DNA of 64,000 nucleotides, taken from positions 558,001 to 622,000 of the forward strand of contig NZ_JAOCQF010000001.1 of NCBI RefSeq assembly GCF_025380365.1, written 5' to 3'. Positions 35,867-44,565 of the stretch are shown here, in pieces (the stretch's first letter is position 1; each line of letters begins with the position of its first letter). This stretch comes from Albidovulum sediminis (GTDB lineage: Bacteria; Pseudomonadota; Alphaproteobacteria; Rhodobacterales; Rhodobacteraceae). A model generated the notes under the pieces. That model did not search any database. It worked only from the letters and a program-made list of their open reading frames with translations, and had not been told where the DNA came from. Position numbers and translations under genes: made by a program.

Positions 35867-37024
35867 ATGGCCACGCTGATGGAGGCGGCGCGGCTGTCGC
35901 GCGCGCCGAGCCTGGGGCTGATGGCGGTGGGCGTCTTCTGGGGCGCCTTCGCCGCCTACATCCCCGAGATCAAGGTGCGCGCCGCCGCGCCGGACGCCGC
36001 CTTCGGGCTGGCGCTGATGATGGCCGCGGCCGGCTCCATCGTCTCGATGCAGGCGGCCCCGCGGGTGCTTGCCCGGTTCGGCCGCGCGACCATGCCGGCG
36101 GCGGGCGCCTTCGCCGCCCTCGTGGCGCTTGCACCGCTTGCAGTCGGCGACACCGTGGGGCTTGGCGTGGCGCTCTTCTTCATGGGGGCCGCGATCGCGA
36201 TGATCGACATCACCGCCAACATCCGCCTCTCGCTCGAGGAGGCGGCGCGCGGGGTGCATCTGATGAACCTCTGCCACGCGGGCTTTTCCTTCGCCTTTGC
36301 CGGGGCCGCCTTCGCCGCCGCCGAGGCGCGCCGGAGCGGCTGGCCGCCCGAGGCGTTCCTGCCGCTCTCGGCCTTGGTGGTCCTGGCGCTGGGCCTGGCC
36401 ACGCGCGAGGGCGCGGGCTGGCGCGCGCCGCCCGCGGCGCCCAACGGGGCGGGGCGGTCGGACGGGCTTCTGCGTGCAATCCTGCCGGTCGCGGTCCTGC
36501 TGTTCCTCGCCTTCGTCTGCGAGAACGCGACCGACAACTGGTCCGCGCTCCATATCGAGCGGACCCTGGGCGCCGAGGCGGGCTTCGGCGGCTACGGCCC
36601 GGCGATGCTGGGGCTGACCATGGGGATCGGGCGACTTTGCGGGCAGGTCGCCGCGCAGCGCCTGGGCGAGGCGGGGCTGATCTTCGGCTCCGCCCTCGTG
36701 GGCACGTTCGGCGCCATCGTCACGGCGATTGCCTGGGCGCCCTGGGTCGGGGTCCTGGGCGTGGCCTGCATCGGCCTTGGCGCTGCCGTCACCGTGCCCT
36801 CGGCCAACACGATCCTCGGCCGCCTCGTCCGGCCAGACCAGCGCGGGCTGGCCCTGTCGCGGGCCTGGATCTTCGGCTTCGCCGGGTTCTTCGTCGGCCC
36901 CTCGCTGATGGGGCAGGTTTCCGCCGCCTTCGGGCTGCGCTGGGCCTTCGGCGCCATCGCCATCCTGATGGCGCTGATGCTGCCGGTCGCCCTTGCCCTC
37001 GGCCGGATGGAACGGCGCCGCTAG
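35867..37024 (+). CDS. MFS transporter (second of a tandem pair)
   Basis: 385 aa paralogue of the preceding permease: compare WGAFAAYIPEIKV with [13 protein letters not shown], and [17 protein letters not shown] with [17 protein letters not shown]. Start 35867 aligns with its twin and has a G-rich SD; ATG 35846 overlapping the upstream stop is an alternative. Tandem duplication with marked divergence suggests different substrates or a heteromeric pair. Confidence 0.8.
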   Translation: MATLMEAARLSRAPSLGLMAVGVFWGAFAAYIPEIKVRAAAPDAAFGLALMMAAAGSIVSMQAAPRVLARFGRATMPAAGAFAALVALAPLAVGDTVGLGVALFFMGAAIAMIDITANIRLSLEEAARGVHLMNLCHAGFSFAFAGAAFAAAEARRSGWPPEAFLPLSALVVLALGLATREGAGWRAPPAAPNGAGRSDGLLRAILPVAVLLFLAFVCENATDNWSALHIERTLGAEAGFGGYGPAMLGLTMGIGRLCGQVAAQRLGEAGLIFGSALVGTFGAIVTAIAWAPWVGVLGVACIGLGAAVTVPSANTILGRLVRPDQRGLALSRAWIFGFAGFFVGPSLMGQVSAAFGLRWAFGAIAILMALMLPVALALGRMERRR

Positions 37025-38188
37025 TCAGGTGTAGGCGTCGAGAAACCCGCGGGGCAGCAGCACGTTGTGCCGCCCGACCGCCGCGATGTCGCGTTCGCCG
37101 CAAAGTGCCATCGAGGTGTCCAGCTCCTTGCGGATCACCTCGAGCGCGGTCGTCACGCCCTTTTCGCCCATCGCGCCAAGGCCATAGACGAAGGCGCGCC
37201 CGATCATCGTGCCCTTCGCGCCAAGCGCCACCGCCTTGAGCACGTCCTGCCCCGACCGGATGCCGCCGTCCATCCAGACCTCGGTCCGGTCGCCGACCGC
37301 CGCCACGATCTCCGGCAGCATCCGGATCGAGGACAGCGCCCCGTCAAGCTGGCGCCCGCCGTGGTTCGACACCACGATCGCATCGGCGCCGACGCCCACC
37401 GCGCGCTCCGCATCCTCGGCGTCGAGGATGCCCTTGAGGATGACCTTGCCGCCCCACTTGTCGCGCAGCTTCGCGATCTTGTCCCAGTCAAGCGCCGGGT
37501 CGAACTTCTGCGCCGTCCAGGACGAGAGCGAGGCCGGGTCGTCCACCCCCTCGACATGTCCGACGATGTTGCCGAAGAAACGCCGCTTCGTGCCCAGCAT
37601 CTCCAGCCCCCAGGCCCATTTGGTGGCCAGGTTCAGCATCGTCGGGATGGTCAGCTTCGGCGGGGCCGAAAGGCCGTTCTTCAGGTCCTTGTGGCGCTGG
37701 CCGAGGATCTGCAGATCGACGGTGATGACCAGCGCCGAACAGCCCGCGGCCTTCGCCCGCCCGATGATCCGCGCGTTGAAGTCGTCGTCGTTCAGCGTGT
37801 AGATCTGGAACCAGAACGGTTTGGTGGTATGCGCCGCGACATCCTCGATCGAGCAGATCGACATGGTGGAGAGCGTGAAGGGCACGCCGAACTTCTCGGC
37901 CGCGCGCGCCGCCTTGATCTCCCCGTCCGCGTTCTGCATGCCGGTCAGGCCCACGGGGGCGAGCGCCACCGGCATCGCCACCTCCTGCCCGATCATCCGC
38001 GTCGCGACCCGACGGCCGGTCATGTCGCGCGCGATGCGCTGGCGCAGGCGGATCGCGGCAAAGTCGGTGGAGTTCTCGCGGAAAGTCTGTTCGGTCCAGC
38101 TGCCCGATTCCGCGTAGTCGTAGAACATCCGCGGCACCCGCCGGCGATAGAGGCGCTTTAGATCGTCGATGCAGGTGATGACGGGCAT
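37025..38188 (-). CDS. lldD: L-lactate dehydrogenase (FMN-dependent, quinone-linked)
   Basis: 387 aa alpha-hydroxy-acid oxidase family protein oxidising L-lactate to pyruvate at the membrane. FMN and active-site motifs are ALAPVGLTGM, YTLNDDDF, VITVDLQILGQRHKDLKNG (Asp-Arg), the catalytic His in VVSNHGGRQLDGALSS, and MDGGIRSGQDVLKAVALGA. ATG 38188 follows AGAGGT. A TGGTAA-N7-TTACCA operator lies just upstream. Glycolate or mandelate oxidase are less likely alternatives. Confidence 0.88.
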   Translation of the reverse strand: MPVITCIDDLKRLYRRRVPRMFYDYAESGSWTEQTFRENSTDFAAIRLRQRIARDMTGRRVATRMIGQEVAMPVALAPVGLTGMQNADGEIKAARAAEKFGVPFTLSTMSICSIEDVAAHTTKPFWFQIYTLNDDDFNARIIGRAKAAGCSALVITVDLQILGQRHKDLKNGLSAPPKLTIPTMLNLATKWAWGLEMLGTKRRFFGNIVGHVEGVDDPASLSSWTAQKFDPALDWDKIAKLRDKWGGKVILKGILDAEDAERAVGVGADAIVVSNHGGRQLDGALSSIRMLPEIVAAVGDRTEVWMDGGIRSGQDVLKAVALGAKGTMIGRAFVYGLGAMGEKGVTTALEVIRKELDTSMALCGERDIAAVGRHNVLLPRGFLDAYT

Positions 38189-38206
38189 GGGAACCTCTCG
38201 CGTGAA

Positions 38207-38227
38207 CTGGTAAAGTTTCATTACCAA
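38207..38227. promoter_or_regulatory. Inverted repeat in the lldD promoter region, possible GntR/LldR-type operator
   Basis: CTGGTAA (38207-38213) and TTACCAA (38221-38227) form a near-perfect inverted repeat with a 7-bp spacer, about 20-40 bp before lldD. TGGT/ACCA palindromes are recognised by GntR-family regulators such as LldR and PdhR; no regulator gene is adjacent. Confidence 0.5.
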
Positions 38228-38321
38228 TTTATGCCGATCAGTGCAAACCCCTTGCGCATGGCCGCGTCCCGATGCCGCGCGGGCGGCCTCGGGTGAAAGT
38301 GTCGCGGACAGCGAAGGCGGC

Positions 38322-39113
38322 TCAGGCGCTGTGGGCGCCGTCCGCAAGGCCCTTCACGAAGGCGAGGATCTCGGGGACCTTGTGACCCTGTTCGACCATC
38401 TTCACGATGGCCGATCCCACGACCGCGCCGTCGGCGACCGAGGCGATGGCGCGCGCGGTCTCCGGCGAGCGGATGCCGAAGCCCACGATCACCGGCAGGT
38501 CGGTCGCCGCCTTGATCCGCGCGACCTCGGGGCCGACGTCGGCCGCCTCGGCCGCCGCCGCGCCGGTGATGCCGGTGATCGAGACGTAGTAGACGAATCC
38601 GGAGGTGTTCTGCAGCACCTTGGGCAGGCGGCGATCGTCGGTGGTTGGCGTGGCGAGGCGGATGAAGTTGAGCCCGGCCCTTTGCGCGGGGATGCAAAGC
38701 TCGTCATCCTCCTCGGGCGGCAGGTCGACGACGATGAGGCCGTCGACGCCCGCGGCCTTCGCATCGGCAAGGAAGCGGTCGACGCCGCGCGAATGGATCG
38801 GATTGTAGTAGCCCATCATCACGATGGGCGTGGTGTCGTCGTCCTTGCGGAAGGCCGCCGCCATGTCGAGCGTCTTCTGAAGCGTCTGCCCGCCGTCGAG
38901 CGCGCGCTGCCCGGCAAGCTGGATCGTCGGGCCGTCTGCCATCGGGTCGGTGAAGGGCATGCCAAGCTCGATGACGTCGACGCCGGCGGCGGGCAGGCCC
39001 TTCATCAGCGCCAGCGAGGTTTCAAGGTCGGGGTCGCCGGCCATGATGTAGGCGACGAAGGCCTTGCGGCGCTCGGCCTTCAGGGCGGCAAACTTGCGGT
39101 CGATCCGGGTCAT
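38322..39113 (-). CDS. trpA: Tryptophan synthase alpha subunit
   Basis: 263 aa TIM-barrel subunit releasing indole from indole-3-glycerol phosphate. The catalytic Glu is in [17 protein letters not shown] (with the Asp of the same strand), and the phosphate loop is [16 protein letters not shown]. It stands alone here, about 9 kb from trpFB and on the other strand. Confidence 0.96.
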   Translation of the reverse strand: MTRIDRKFAALKAERRKAFVAYIMAGDPDLETSLALMKGLPAAGVDVIELGMPFTDPMADGPTIQLAGQRALDGGQTLQKTLDMAAAFRKDDDTTPIVMMGYYNPIHSRGVDRFLADAKAAGVDGLIVVDLPPEEDDELCIPAQRAGLNFIRLATPTTDDRRLPKVLQNTSGFVYYVSITGITGAAAAEAADVGPEVARIKAATDLPVIVGFGIRSPETARAIASVADGAVVGSAIVKMVEQGHKVPEILAFVKGLADGAHSA

Positions 39114-39206
39114 GCGACGTCTCCTTGAGCCTTGGCGCGCGCGCCTTGGCTCTTGCAGAAAAGCGCAGGGAAAATCAATGGGGCTCGGATCGGGCCGGCA
39201 AGTCGC

Positions 39207-39737
39207 TCAGAACGACCGGCGCAGGCGCAGCGATACCGCGTTCACGCCCGGGTTTCGCTCCGATGTCCCCGCGTTCGACTTGTGGGTAAGGGCCAGGGAG
39301 ATCGCCGTGGTGTCGTTGAGCCGGCGCCCGATGCCGACAAGGCTGCGGATCTCGAAGTTGCTGCCAAGGTCGTTGCCGTCGCCGCTGTCGCGGAAATAGC
39401 CGGGCATGACGCTGGCCTCGACGAACCAGCGGTCGCGCAGCGGCCAGAGCGCGGCCGGCCCGCCGCCGATGAAGAGGTCGCCCTCGGAATGGGCGACGAT
39501 GGCGGCGGCGATGGACCAGTCAGCCCCGGCGAAGTGCCAGCGCGGGCGGGAATGGACCTCTAGCTCCAGGATCGCGCTGTTGCTCGCGGCGGGTTCGTTG
39601 AAGTCGGAATAGCCCAGCCCGAAGACGAGGTCGGCTGCCGCGGCCGGAATCGGCCCGGCCAGGGCGAGCGCGATCAGGGCAGGGCGCAGCAGCGCCGGTA
39701 GCAGGCCGGCAGGACGAAGCGGGACGGAAGGGCGCAT
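39207..39737 (-). CDS. PagL-like lipid A 3-O-deacylase (acyloxyacyl hydrolase)
   Basis: 176 aa from ATG 39737. After a signal peptide ([17 protein letters not shown]) comes a small outer-membrane barrel ending in LRRSF. The PagL catalytic signature is visible near the C-terminus as ALTHKSNAGTSERNPG (His and Ser of the dyad, plus the NPG element). It would trim one acyl chain from lipid A at the cell surface. It lies 94 bp upstream of trpA on the same strand and diverges from ychF. Confidence 0.8.
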   Translation of the reverse strand: MRPSVPLRPAGLLPALLRPALIALALAGPIPAAAADLVFGLGYSDFNEPAASNSAILELEVHSRPRWHFAGADWSIAAAIVAHSEGDLFIGGGPAALWPLRDRWFVEASVMPGYFRDSGDGNDLGSNFEIRSLVGIGRRLNDTTAISLALTHKSNAGTSERNPGVNAVSLRLRRSF

Positions 39738-39913
39738 TCTGGAACTCGGGCTGTCGTGACACCTGACCCAGATGTCGGGGATGGGCCGTCGATGGGCAAA
39801 TGACATGCCATCACAACCGCTCCATCGGCCTGTGAGGGCCCCCGGGAAGGCCGCGCTTGCGCCCCCCGGCGCGCCGGACTAAAAGCGCCGCGACCGTGGC
39901 AGGAGTGGCGCAA

Positions 39914-41011
39914 ATGGGTTTCAGGATGGGCATCGTCGGGCTGCCGAACGTGGGCAAGTCGACGCTTTTCAACGCGCTGACGCGAACCGCCGCCGCGCAG
40001 GCCGCAAACTTCCCCTTCTGCACCATCGAGCCCAACGTGGGCGAGGTCGCGGTGCCCGACGCGCGGCTGGAACGCCTTGCTGCCATCGCCGGGTCGAAGC
40101 AGATCATCCCGACGCGCATCACCTTCGTCGATATCGCGGGCCTCGTGCGCGGCGCGTCCAAGGGCGAGGGGCTCGGCAACCAGTTCCTCGCCAACATCCG
40201 CGAGGTCGACGCCATCGCCCATGTGCTCAGGTGCTTCGAGGATGGCGACGTGACCCATGTCGAGGGCCGGATCGACCCCATCGCCGACGCCGAGACGATC
40301 GAGACCGAACTGATGATCGCCGACATGGAGAGTATCGAGCGGCGGCTGGCCAACATCGCCCGCAAGATCAAGGGCGGCGACAAGGAGGCGGTGGCGCAGG
40401 AACGGCTGATGAAACAGGCCCTCGCCGCGCTGGAAAACGGCCAGCCCGCGCGCACCGTCAAGGTGGCGGAGGAGGACGAGAAGGCCTGGCGCATGCTCCA
40501 GCTCCTGACCGCCAAGCCGGTCCTCTATGTCTGCAACGTCGAGGAGGCGAAGGCCGCCACCGGCAATTCCCAGTCCGACCGCGTGGCGGCGATGGCGGCG
40601 GCGCAGGGTGCGGGCGTCGTCGTGATCTCGGCCAAGATCGAGGAGGAACTGGCGCAGATGCCCGCCGAAGACGCGGCGATGTTCCTTGAGGAGATGGGCC
40701 TGCACGAGGCCGGGCTCGACCGGCTGATCCGCGCGGGCTACGACCTGCTCGGCCTACAGACCTATTTCACCGTCGGCCCGAAGGAGGCCCGCGCCTGGAC
40801 CATCGAGAAGGGAACGCTGGCCCCGGCGGCAGCCGGCGTCATCCACGGCGACTTCGAACGCGGCTTCATCCGTGCCGAAACCATCGCCTACGACGACTAC
40901 GTTGCCGGCAACGGAGAGGCCGGCGCGCGCGAGGCCGGCAAGTTCCGGGTCGAGGGCAAGACCTACGAGGTCAAGGACGGCGACGTCCTGCACTTCCTCT
41001 TCAACGCCTGA
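39914..41011 (+). CDS. ychF: Ribosome-binding ATPase YchF
   Basis: 365 aa Obg-related P-loop ATPase. G1 is GIVGLPNVGKST, G3 DIAGLVRGASKGEGLGNQFL, the ATP-preferring G4-like region CNVEEAKA, and the C-terminal TGS-like domain YFTVGPKEARAWTI. ATG 39914 has AGGAG upstream. It hydrolyses ATP in preference to GTP and acts in stress response and translation. Confidence 0.95.
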   Translation: MGFRMGIVGLPNVGKSTLFNALTRTAAAQAANFPFCTIEPNVGEVAVPDARLERLAAIAGSKQIIPTRITFVDIAGLVRGASKGEGLGNQFLANIREVDAIAHVLRCFEDGDVTHVEGRIDPIADAETIETELMIADMESIERRLANIARKIKGGDKEAVAQERLMKQALAALENGQPARTVKVAEEDEKAWRMLQLLTAKPVLYVCNVEEAKAATGNSQSDRVAAMAAAQGAGVVVISAKIEEELAQMPAEDAAMFLEEMGLHEAGLDRLIRAGYDLLGLQTYFTVGPKEARAWTIEKGTLAPAAAGVIHGDFERGFIRAETIAYDDYVAGNGEAGAREAGKFRVEGKTYEVKDGDVLHFLFNA

Positions 41012-41018
41012 GGCGTGC

Positions 41019-41408
41019 TCAGCCCTCGGGCGAGAACTGCGCGCTGACGGCAAGCCAGCCCTCGGCGCCCTCGCGGAGGAGTGCGGCCAGGATCACGCCG
41101 ACCCGCCCCGCATCGCTTCCGTCCGGGTGCGAGAGCCCGGACAGCACGAAGCGCTGGAGAACCTGCGCGACACCTGGCGCGACCGCGCGCAGCCGCGTCC
41201 GCCCCGTCACCAGCTTTACGCGCGCGAGCGTTCCGGCAAGTTCGGCGGCCAGCACCTCCTCAACCGCCTCGCGCCCTTCGGCCCAGGCCCCGGTCAGGGA
41301 CACGAAATCCGCGTCCGGCGTGAAAAGCCGCCCGACCGCGCCAAGATCGCGGGCGGAGAAGGCGTTGGCGAAGGCGCGCGGGAAATCGGCCGGGTCGGCA
41401 AGGCTCAT
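41019..41408 (-). CDS. SnoaL/NTF2-like protein
   Basis: 129 aa alpha+beta cone-fold protein of the SgcJ/EcaC-like NTF2 group (FANAFSARDLGAVGRLFTPD at the start, ending LAVSAQFSPEG). No catalytic residues can be named. It overlaps the stop of the FAD oxidase gene by 4 bp on the same strand. Confidence 0.75.
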   Translation of the reverse strand: MSLADPADFPRAFANAFSARDLGAVGRLFTPDADFVSLTGAWAEGREAVEEVLAAELAGTLARVKLVTGRTRLRAVAPGVAQVLQRFVLSGLSHPDGSDAGRVGVILAALLREGAEGWLAVSAQFSPEG

Positions 41409-42781
41409 TGCGAAACCTCCACGACCTTGCCGGGGTTGAGGATGCCGTCGGGGTCAAGCGCGCGCTTGATCCGCGCCATGACATCCCAGGCCTCCCCGTG
41501 TTCCAGCGCCATCAGGCCCTTCTTGCCCACGCCCACGCCATGCTCGCCGGTGATCGTGCCGCCCAGCCGCAGCGCGCGTTCCGCCAGCCGCCGGGTCACC
41601 TCCTTGGCGCGGGCCAGTTCCCCGGCGTTGCCGCGTTCCAGGAGCAGGATGGCGTGAAAGTTCCCGTCGCCGACATGGCCGAGGATCGGGCCTTGCAGCC
41701 CGAGGTCGGCGATGTCGGCGCGCGTCTCCGCCACCGCCTCGGCCAGGCGCGAGATCGGCACGCAGATGTCGGTCACCATCCCCATCGAACCGGGGCGGGC
41801 GGCGATGCAGGCGCGATAGGCCCCGTGCCGCATCCGCCAGAGCCGGTTTCGCTCCTCCGTCGTCGTGGCCCAGTCGAAGCCGAGGCCGCCGAACCCCTCG
41901 GCGATCTCGCCGAAGCGGCGGGCATCCTCGGCGGCCGAGGCTTCCGAGCCGTGGAACTCCACCATCAGGTGCGGCAATTCGGGAAAGGCCGTCCCCGACT
42001 GCGCGTTGAAGATGCGCGCCACGGTTTCGTCCACGAACTCGATCCGCGCCATAGGGATCGCGGACTGGATCGTGGCGATGACCGCCTCGACGGCGGCGGC
42101 GAAATCGGGGAAGGCGCAGACCGCGGCCGACACCGCCTCGGGCTGGCCATGCAGGCGCAGCGTCAGTTCGGTGACAAGGCCAAGCGTGCCCTCGGAGCCG
42201 ACGAAAAGCCCGGTCAGGTCATAGCCGGCCGAGGACTTGCGCGCCCCCGACCCGGTGCGGATCACCCGCCCGTCGGCCAGCACCACCTCAAGCGCCAGGA
42301 CGTTGTCGCGCATCGTGCCGTAGCGCACCGCCGTGGTCCCCGAGGCACGCGTGGCGGCCATCCCGCCCAGCGTCGCGTTCGCCCCCGGATCGACCGGAAA
42401 CATCAGCCCGGTCGCCCGCAACTCCGCGTTCAGCCCCTCGCGTGTGATACCGGGCTGGACCACCGCCTGCATGTCGCCGGGCCGCACTTCCAGCACCCGG
42501 TTCATGCGCGCGAAATCGACGACGACACCGCCCGCAAACGCCAGCGCATGCCCCTCGAGCGAGGTGCCCGCCCCCCAGGCCACCACCGGGCAGCCGTGGC
42601 GGGCGCAGATCGCGACAAGGCGCGCCACCTCCTCGGTCGTCTCGGGCCAGGCCACCGCGTCGGGCGGGGTTTCGGGAAACCAGGTCTCGTTCTGACCGTG
42701 CTGGGCCAGATCGGGCTTGGACCGGCTCAACCGATCCCCTAGAAGAAGCGTCAGTTCGGCAAGCGCCGCGTCGTGGGGCAT
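41405..42781 (-). CDS. FAD-linked oxidase, D-lactate/glycolate dehydrogenase (GlcD/LDHD) family
   Basis: 458 aa. ATG 42781 has GGAAGGACACC in front. A PCMH-type FAD domain (PVVAWGAGTSLEGHALAF; PGANATLGGMAATRASGTTA; SAGYDLTGLFVGSEGTLG) is followed by the GlcD/D-LDH C-terminal domain with metal-ligand motifs (ILGHVGDGNFHAILL; TGEHGVGVGKKGLM). Single-gene form without glcE/glcF neighbours favours a D-lactate dehydrogenase. Together with lldD it could give both lactate enantiomers entry to respiration. Confidence 0.82.
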   Translation of the reverse strand: MPHDAALAELTLLLGDRLSRSKPDLAQHGQNETWFPETPPDAVAWPETTEEVARLVAICARHGCPVVAWGAGTSLEGHALAFAGGVVVDFARMNRVLEVRPGDMQAVVQPGITREGLNAELRATGLMFPVDPGANATLGGMAATRASGTTAVRYGTMRDNVLALEVVLADGRVIRTGSGARKSSAGYDLTGLFVGSEGTLGLVTELTLRLHGQPEAVSAAVCAFPDFAAAVEAVIATIQSAIPMARIEFVDETVARIFNAQSGTAFPELPHLMVEFHGSEASAAEDARRFGEIAEGFGGLGFDWATTTEERNRLWRMRHGAYRACIAARPGSMGMVTDICVPISRLAEAVAETRADIADLGLQGPILGHVGDGNFHAILLLERGNAGELARAKEVTRRLAERALRLGGTITGEHGVGVGKKGLMALEHGEAWDVMARIKRALDPDGILNPGKVVEVSQ

Positions 42782-42872
42782 GGTGTCCTTCCGGCTGGTG
42801 GCGCGGGCGACCCTAGGCCAAGCGGGCGGGCCGGGGAAGCCCCCGGCATCGCCGCCCGCGGAAAGGTGCCGG

Positions 42873-44558
42873 ATGGGGACGCCGGGGCAGGACAGCTTGC
42901 GCCGCATCGCCGGCGACTGGCGCGCCGCGGGGGCACGCGCGCTCGCCGTCATGCGGGCCGCGGGGCCGAGCCAGATCCAGTTCTGGTTCATCGCGCTGGC
43001 CCTCGGGGTGGCGGCGGGCACGGCGGCGCTTTTCTTCCGCAAGGCGATTTCCGCGATCCAGACCGCGATCTACGGCACCGACGATGTCCTTCTCGCCTCG
43101 GCGGCGGAGTGGCTGCCGTGGTGGTGGATCCTCTCCATCCCGGCCCTCGGCGGGCTGGCCGTCGGCCTCATCCTGCATCGCTTCACCCCCGACGGGCGGG
43201 TGCGCGCCGTGGCCGACGTGATCGAGGGCGCGGCGCTCCGGCAGGGCCGGGTGGAGCGGCGCGCCGGCGTGGCCTCGGCCCTTGCCTCGCTCATCACGCT
43301 CTCCACCGGCGGCTCCTCGGGACGCGAGGGGCCGGTCGTGCACATGGCCGCCGTCATTTCCACCTGGGTCGCGCGGCGGATCAACGCGAACGGGATCACC
43401 GGGCGCGACCTTCTGGGCTGTGCCGTCGCCGCGGCGGTCTCGGCCAGCTTCAACGCCCCCATCGCCGGCGCGATCTTCGCGCTCGAGGTGGTGCTGCGCC
43501 ACTTCGCCGTCCATGCCTTCGCCCCCATCGCCATCGCCGCGGTCGCGGGCACGGTCATCAACCGGATCGAATACGGCGGCGTCACCGAGTTCATGCTGCC
43601 GGGCGAGGGCGGGATCGCCTTCTTCTGGGAACTGCCGGCCTTTCTCCTGCTCGGGGTGGTGTCGGGCCTTGTCGCGGTGGCGCTCATGCGCGCGGTCTTC
43701 CTGGCCGAGGATCTCGGCGACCGCCTGCAGCGCGCGACGGGCCTGCCGCGCTGGCTGCGCCCGGCGCTGGCCGGCGCCATCGTCGGCGCCATCGCCATCG
43801 CCTTTCCCCATGTGATCGGCGTGGGTTACGAGACCACGTCGGCCGCGCTGACCGGCCGCATCGGCCTGGCGACCGCGATCCTCTACGCGGCGGTCAAGGT
43901 CGTCGCCGTCGCCGTCACCCTTGGCGGGCGCATGGGGGGCGGCATGTTCTCTCCCGCGCTGGTCGTGGGCTCGCTCACCGGCCTCGCCTTCGGCCTGATC
44001 GCGACCGGCCTCCTGCCCGAGGTATCGGGGGCCGAGACGGTCTATGCGCTGGCCGGCATGGGCGCGGTCGCCGCCGCCGTCCTCGGCGCGCCGATCTCGA
44101 CCACGCTCATCGTTTTCGAGATGACGGGCGACTGGGAAACCGGCATCGCCGTGATGGCGGCGGTGTCGCTGTCGACCGCGCTCGCCTCGCGCCTGGTGGA
44201 GCGGTCCTTCTTCCTGACGCAACTGGAACGGCGCGGGGTGCGGCTGGCGGCCGGCCCGCAGGCGTACCTTGCCGCCACCATTCCCGTCGCCCGCGTTCTT
44301 CGCCCGCGCGAGGCACCCCGCGCGGCACCCGCGGACGCCTGCCGCGACCTGATCGCGCAGGGGTTCCTCTTGACCGACGCGCAGACGCTGGACGCGGCCC
44401 TCCGGCTGTTCGAAACCTCGGGCGCGGAGTTCCTGCCGGTGGTGCGCGCCACCGCGCTGGAAGGCCCGCCCGAACTGCTCGGCGCGGTGTTCGAGGCGGA
44501 CGCCCTGCGCGCCTACACCCGCGCGCTGGCCGACACCGCCGCCGAGGAGCATAGCTAG
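42873..44558 (+). CDS. ClC-family chloride channel or H+/Cl- antiporter
   Basis: 561 aa. ATG 42873 has AAAGGTG. The ClC selectivity motifs are present: STGGSSGREGPVVHMAA (with gating Glu in GREGP) and GGRMGGGMFSPALVVGS, and about 12 membrane segments. After the channel, residues from about 480 on form a degenerate CBS-pair-like tail (DACRDLIAQGFLLTDAQTLD). Whether it is a channel or antiporter cannot be told from the motifs checked. It is convergent with pepP, 7 bp apart. Confidence 0.88.
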   Translation: MGTPGQDSLRRIAGDWRAAGARALAVMRAAGPSQIQFWFIALALGVAAGTAALFFRKAISAIQTAIYGTDDVLLASAAEWLPWWWILSIPALGGLAVGLILHRFTPDGRVRAVADVIEGAALRQGRVERRAGVASALASLITLSTGGSSGREGPVVHMAAVISTWVARRINANGITGRDLLGCAVAAAVSASFNAPIAGAIFALEVVLRHFAVHAFAPIAIAAVAGTVINRIEYGGVTEFMLPGEGGIAFFWELPAFLLLGVVSGLVAVALMRAVFLAEDLGDRLQRATGLPRWLRPALAGAIVGAIAIAFPHVIGVGYETTSAALTGRIGLATAILYAAVKVVAVAVTLGGRMGGGMFSPALVVGSLTGLAFGLIATGLLPEVSGAETVYALAGMGAVAAAVLGAPISTTLIVFEMTGDWETGIAVMAAVSLSTALASRLVERSFFLTQLERRGVRLAAGPQAYLAATIPVARVLRPREAPRAAPADACRDLIAQGFLLTDAQTLDAALRLFETSGAEFLPVVRATALEGPPELLGAVFEADALRAYTRALADTAAEEHS

Positions 44559-44565
44559 GGCGCGA

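Noticed and set aside
42813-44552. A 579-codon minus-strand open frame across the ClC gene
   Set aside because: Its composition is Arg/Asp/Gly-rich without motifs, and the opposite strand shows complete ClC signatures.
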